Translations under genes and position numbers: made by a program
NCBI RefSeq assembly: GCF_018320785.1
Contig: NC_054878.1
Coordinates: 43,933,023-43,997,022 of the forward strand
DNA: 64,000 nt
Source: Cheilinus undulatus
Taxonomy: Eukaryota > Chordata > Actinopteri > Labriformes > Labridae
Direction of reading: 5' to 3'
Shown here: positions 35,815-64,000 of the stretch, piece by piece
Position numbering within the stretch: position 1 is the first letter of the stretch
How the letters are laid out: the number at the start of each line of letters is the position of its first letter
The notes under the pieces: model-generated
What the model was told of the DNA's origin: nothing
Seen by the model: only the letters and a program-made list of their open reading frames with translations
Database searches by the model: none

Positions 35815-37473
35815 CACCAAGGGCCCATTGCACAAAACTAGGATAAGAATTAAGCCGGGATATCTTGGTTATCCTGGCTCAATTTATCCGTGATCCGGCT
35901 GCACAAAAGCGGGATAGTGGAAAGCGGGATATGTTACGGCATAAGTTACCATGGAGATTTATTCTGTGGAGCTAGCCTGCTCCAGACCAGGCTAAGTTCC
36001 AGGATCTATTTAATCTCATCCCTTATCTCAGTCGGCAGTCACCACAAATGGAAACCAATAGTTATTCTTCTGCCCACTACACAATGTTATCACATTCAAC
36101 TAGACCCTCTGTCATTTTCTAAACATTTGTGATATTAAATTTCAGTAATTTTAGATAAATGATTATTTTAGATGATTTTGCAATCATTAGATAATTTACA
36201 GTTTCCAACAGACTATATGTGCCATATAAATATAAATACACATCAGAGTAACATGAAGTTCCTTTATTGAATAAGAATAAATCAAAGCAAGTAAACCATC
36301 AGCTCCTTTCAAAACTGAAGTCACACAGTTACTCTACAAGATAGAAAGCACAGAATCAAAGCATATTATAGAACATAAGCATAAATACACATTCAAAGGT
36401 CTGTATATAACCAACCCTACATGTCTGCACACTGCATGCATACATACACTTTAAAAAATTACTGGTCTTTACCTAATAAAATCAATGAAAAAATATTACA
36501 AAAATATGACAAAAATATTACGCAAATATTCAAAAATGAGTAAACCTACCTTATAATTTCAATTATGTCTACATAAATTGAGTTATTAGAATTAACACAA
36601 TAAATTGAGTAAATGTACTCAAAGTTTTTATTTTTTATTTTTGAGTAATGATTTCTCGTAGGTTTATGTTGGGTAGTTTTCATAAAGCTGTGTGTTCTAC
36701 ATCAACTACAATTATCCCTTTTTTCCATCACATACATTCATCTTGAATATTACTGCCTCCTAATATAGTCTGACTTGTGTGACTTCAAACCACAGTTAGT
36801 GAAAAGAGCACTTTGAATGATGATGTTTTCTTTCATCACCTTCAGTTTACCATTCACCATAAAGCCTAGTTGTCCTCTACAGGCAGAGCTTTTATCCACT
36901 GTCACTGAGTTAGTGTCCTCACGGTGCAAATGTGTCTAATTCTCAAAGGCATTCTGGGACAAAAAATAATTACAATGGCTGAGTACTGTTTACCTAAAAC
37001 TTAAAATGTAGCTTAATAGAGCTTAAATAGCTATTTTGGATTTTTAGTTTAAAACAATCAATTATTTTTAACAACCTCCAGCTGGTCGGCCTTACAGTGT
37101 GCTTAGTTGTTGCTTCTGCTGCTTTCTCTCATTTAATAACTGTGGCGGTGTTGCCTTCTTTTTATTTGGTCCTTTACCTCCTCGTAAGCCTCCATGAGGA
37201 TTTCTGCCTCCAGCAGGGAAAAGTACACCGCTCTCGTTGTCATGGTGAATCGGTGAATCTGTGATCGATGGCGGGGTCTAGTTGAGGAAGCCACATGTGC
37301 GCACTAGTACAGGATTGGTTTCACCTGGCTTGATGAATCCATGTCTGCTTATCCTGGCTTGGTCTTTGTGCAACCAATTAAGCCTGGATGCTCTTGTTTT
37401 GGATTCATTGAACCGAGCTCAATCATTTTTCCTGGACATCTAAATCATAGTTTTGTGCAATGGGCCCCTGGTG
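35815..37473. mobile_element. Harbinger-like DNA transposon with 26-bp inverted termini
   Basis: The left end CACCAAGGGCCCATTGCACA plus AAACTA (from 35815) is mirrored by the right end (reverse complement CACCAGGGGCCCATTGCACA plus AAACTA, to 37473). Inside, a minus-strand Myb/SANT-like N terminus is readable (37243-37133). The rest is AT-rich with no intact transposase. It lies in the BRF1 intron upstream of the first coding exon. I could not read a clear target-site duplication. Confidence 0.7.
37133..37243 (-). pseudogene. Relic of Harbinger Myb/SANT-like accessory protein
   Basis: The frame MTTRAVYFSLLEAEILMEAY continues EEVKDQIKRRQHRHSY and then stops. The EAEILMEAYEEVKDQIKRR part resembles the start of the Myb-like DNA-binding protein that accompanies Harbinger transposases (usual pattern F-x3-E-x2-ILMxxYEExKxxI). 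Too short to function; it supports the class of the surrounding element. Confidence 0.55.
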
Positions 37474-37658
37474 TATAATTTATCTACATTCAACATTATA
37501 AACATAACATTAAAATGGAGTTCTTCTCAAGCAATCACAGTATTAGTGCTAGCTAATGAATACTGAATATTACTAACCTCTCTACAGTTAACTAACCAGC
37601 AGTGGCGACTTCTGATCTCCTCTCTGCCTACAGGCTGTGGTGACCTCTGACCTCCACC

Positions 37659-63669
<26,011 letters not shown>

Positions 63670-64000
63670 GTCAGTTTCAAAACCTGCTCCTAACTTAAGG
63701 ACATTTCAAAGCGATGTAAACAGATTGATCAGGGCAGGAGAGAGAGAGAGGGTTGAAATGTGTAATCAACACCTCAGAGGGTTCTAAACAGAAAAGCACT
63801 TCTCAGATTGTTCTTACGGGTTATTGTGGACACTAAAGAGGCCTCCTTGTTGGCCATTCAGTATACTTAAGAGGGTATTTGTAGTTATATTTAGGTGTTG
63901 ACCTCAGTGTGGATAATGTAGGACACCAAAAGAGACAGAAGTGGAGCTTACTCTTAGCACTCTTAAAGATCAAGAAGGATTCTAATAGTAATAATTAAAA
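63670..64000. other. BRF1 intron, right edge of window
   Basis: Begins with donor GTCAGT after exon 63630-63669. No further exon is seen before the window ends. It contains TTAAGAGGGTA and CACTAAAGAGGCC-like sequence reminiscent of, but not clearly part of, the 42-bp satellite at the left edge. Confidence 0.5.

Overview
The window is nuclear DNA of a ray-finned (teleost) fish, probably a percomorph. The evidence is multi-exon genes with GT/AG introns encoding vertebrate proteins, dense teleost-type repeats (Tc1/mariner, hAT, Harbinger, L2-like LINE, hairpin MITEs) and many unrelated minisatellites. Six protein-coding genes can be supported by exon-by-exon translation. From left to right they are PPP4R4 (+, 5' end outside the window), a clade-A serpin most like SERPINA10 (-), XRCC3 (-), BRF1 (+, runs off the right edge), and two genes lying antisense inside BRF1 introns: a large ZP-domain egg-coat gene (-, intron between coding exons 1 and 2) and BTBD6 (-, intron between coding exons 5 and 6). 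PPP4R4, SERPINA10, XRCC3, BTBD6 and BRF1 are all on human 14q32, so this is a block of conserved vertebrate synteny.

Layout. 1-3118: a hAT-type element inserted into a 42-bp satellite, upstream of the first PPP4R4 exon seen. 3119-21649: PPP4R4, 24 coding exons, with a fish-type heptad-repeat expansion near the C terminus and several nested mobile elements in its introns. 21650-25310: intergenic, two decayed Tc1 elements. 25311-29037: serpin, with an L2-like LINE in a purine-rich intron. 29100-31234: intergenic, one transposon relic. 31235-34755: XRCC3. 34756-37633: apparent shared XRCC3/BRF1 promoter region, then a Harbinger-like element. 37634-63669: BRF1, with the ZP gene (40192-52355) and BTBD6 (55390-57558) nested on the other strand.

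Functionally the genes are independent: PP4 phosphatase regulation (PPP4R4), a secreted serpin, RAD51-paralogue homologous recombination (XRCC3), Pol III initiation (BRF1), Cul3 adaptor activity (BTBD6) and an egg coat component. No operon, CRISPR, plasmid, prophage or other prokaryotic system is present. The most unusual items are the ZP protein with a truncated ZP-C half followed by a disordered Gln/Ser/Pro-rich exon of about 1.4 kb, the coding minisatellite of PPP4R4 with an adjacent frame-preserving intron, the atypical reactive loop of the serpin, and a layered transposon nest whose target-site duplications can still be read. All gene models here come from reading splice signals and translations by eye; no database search was run.
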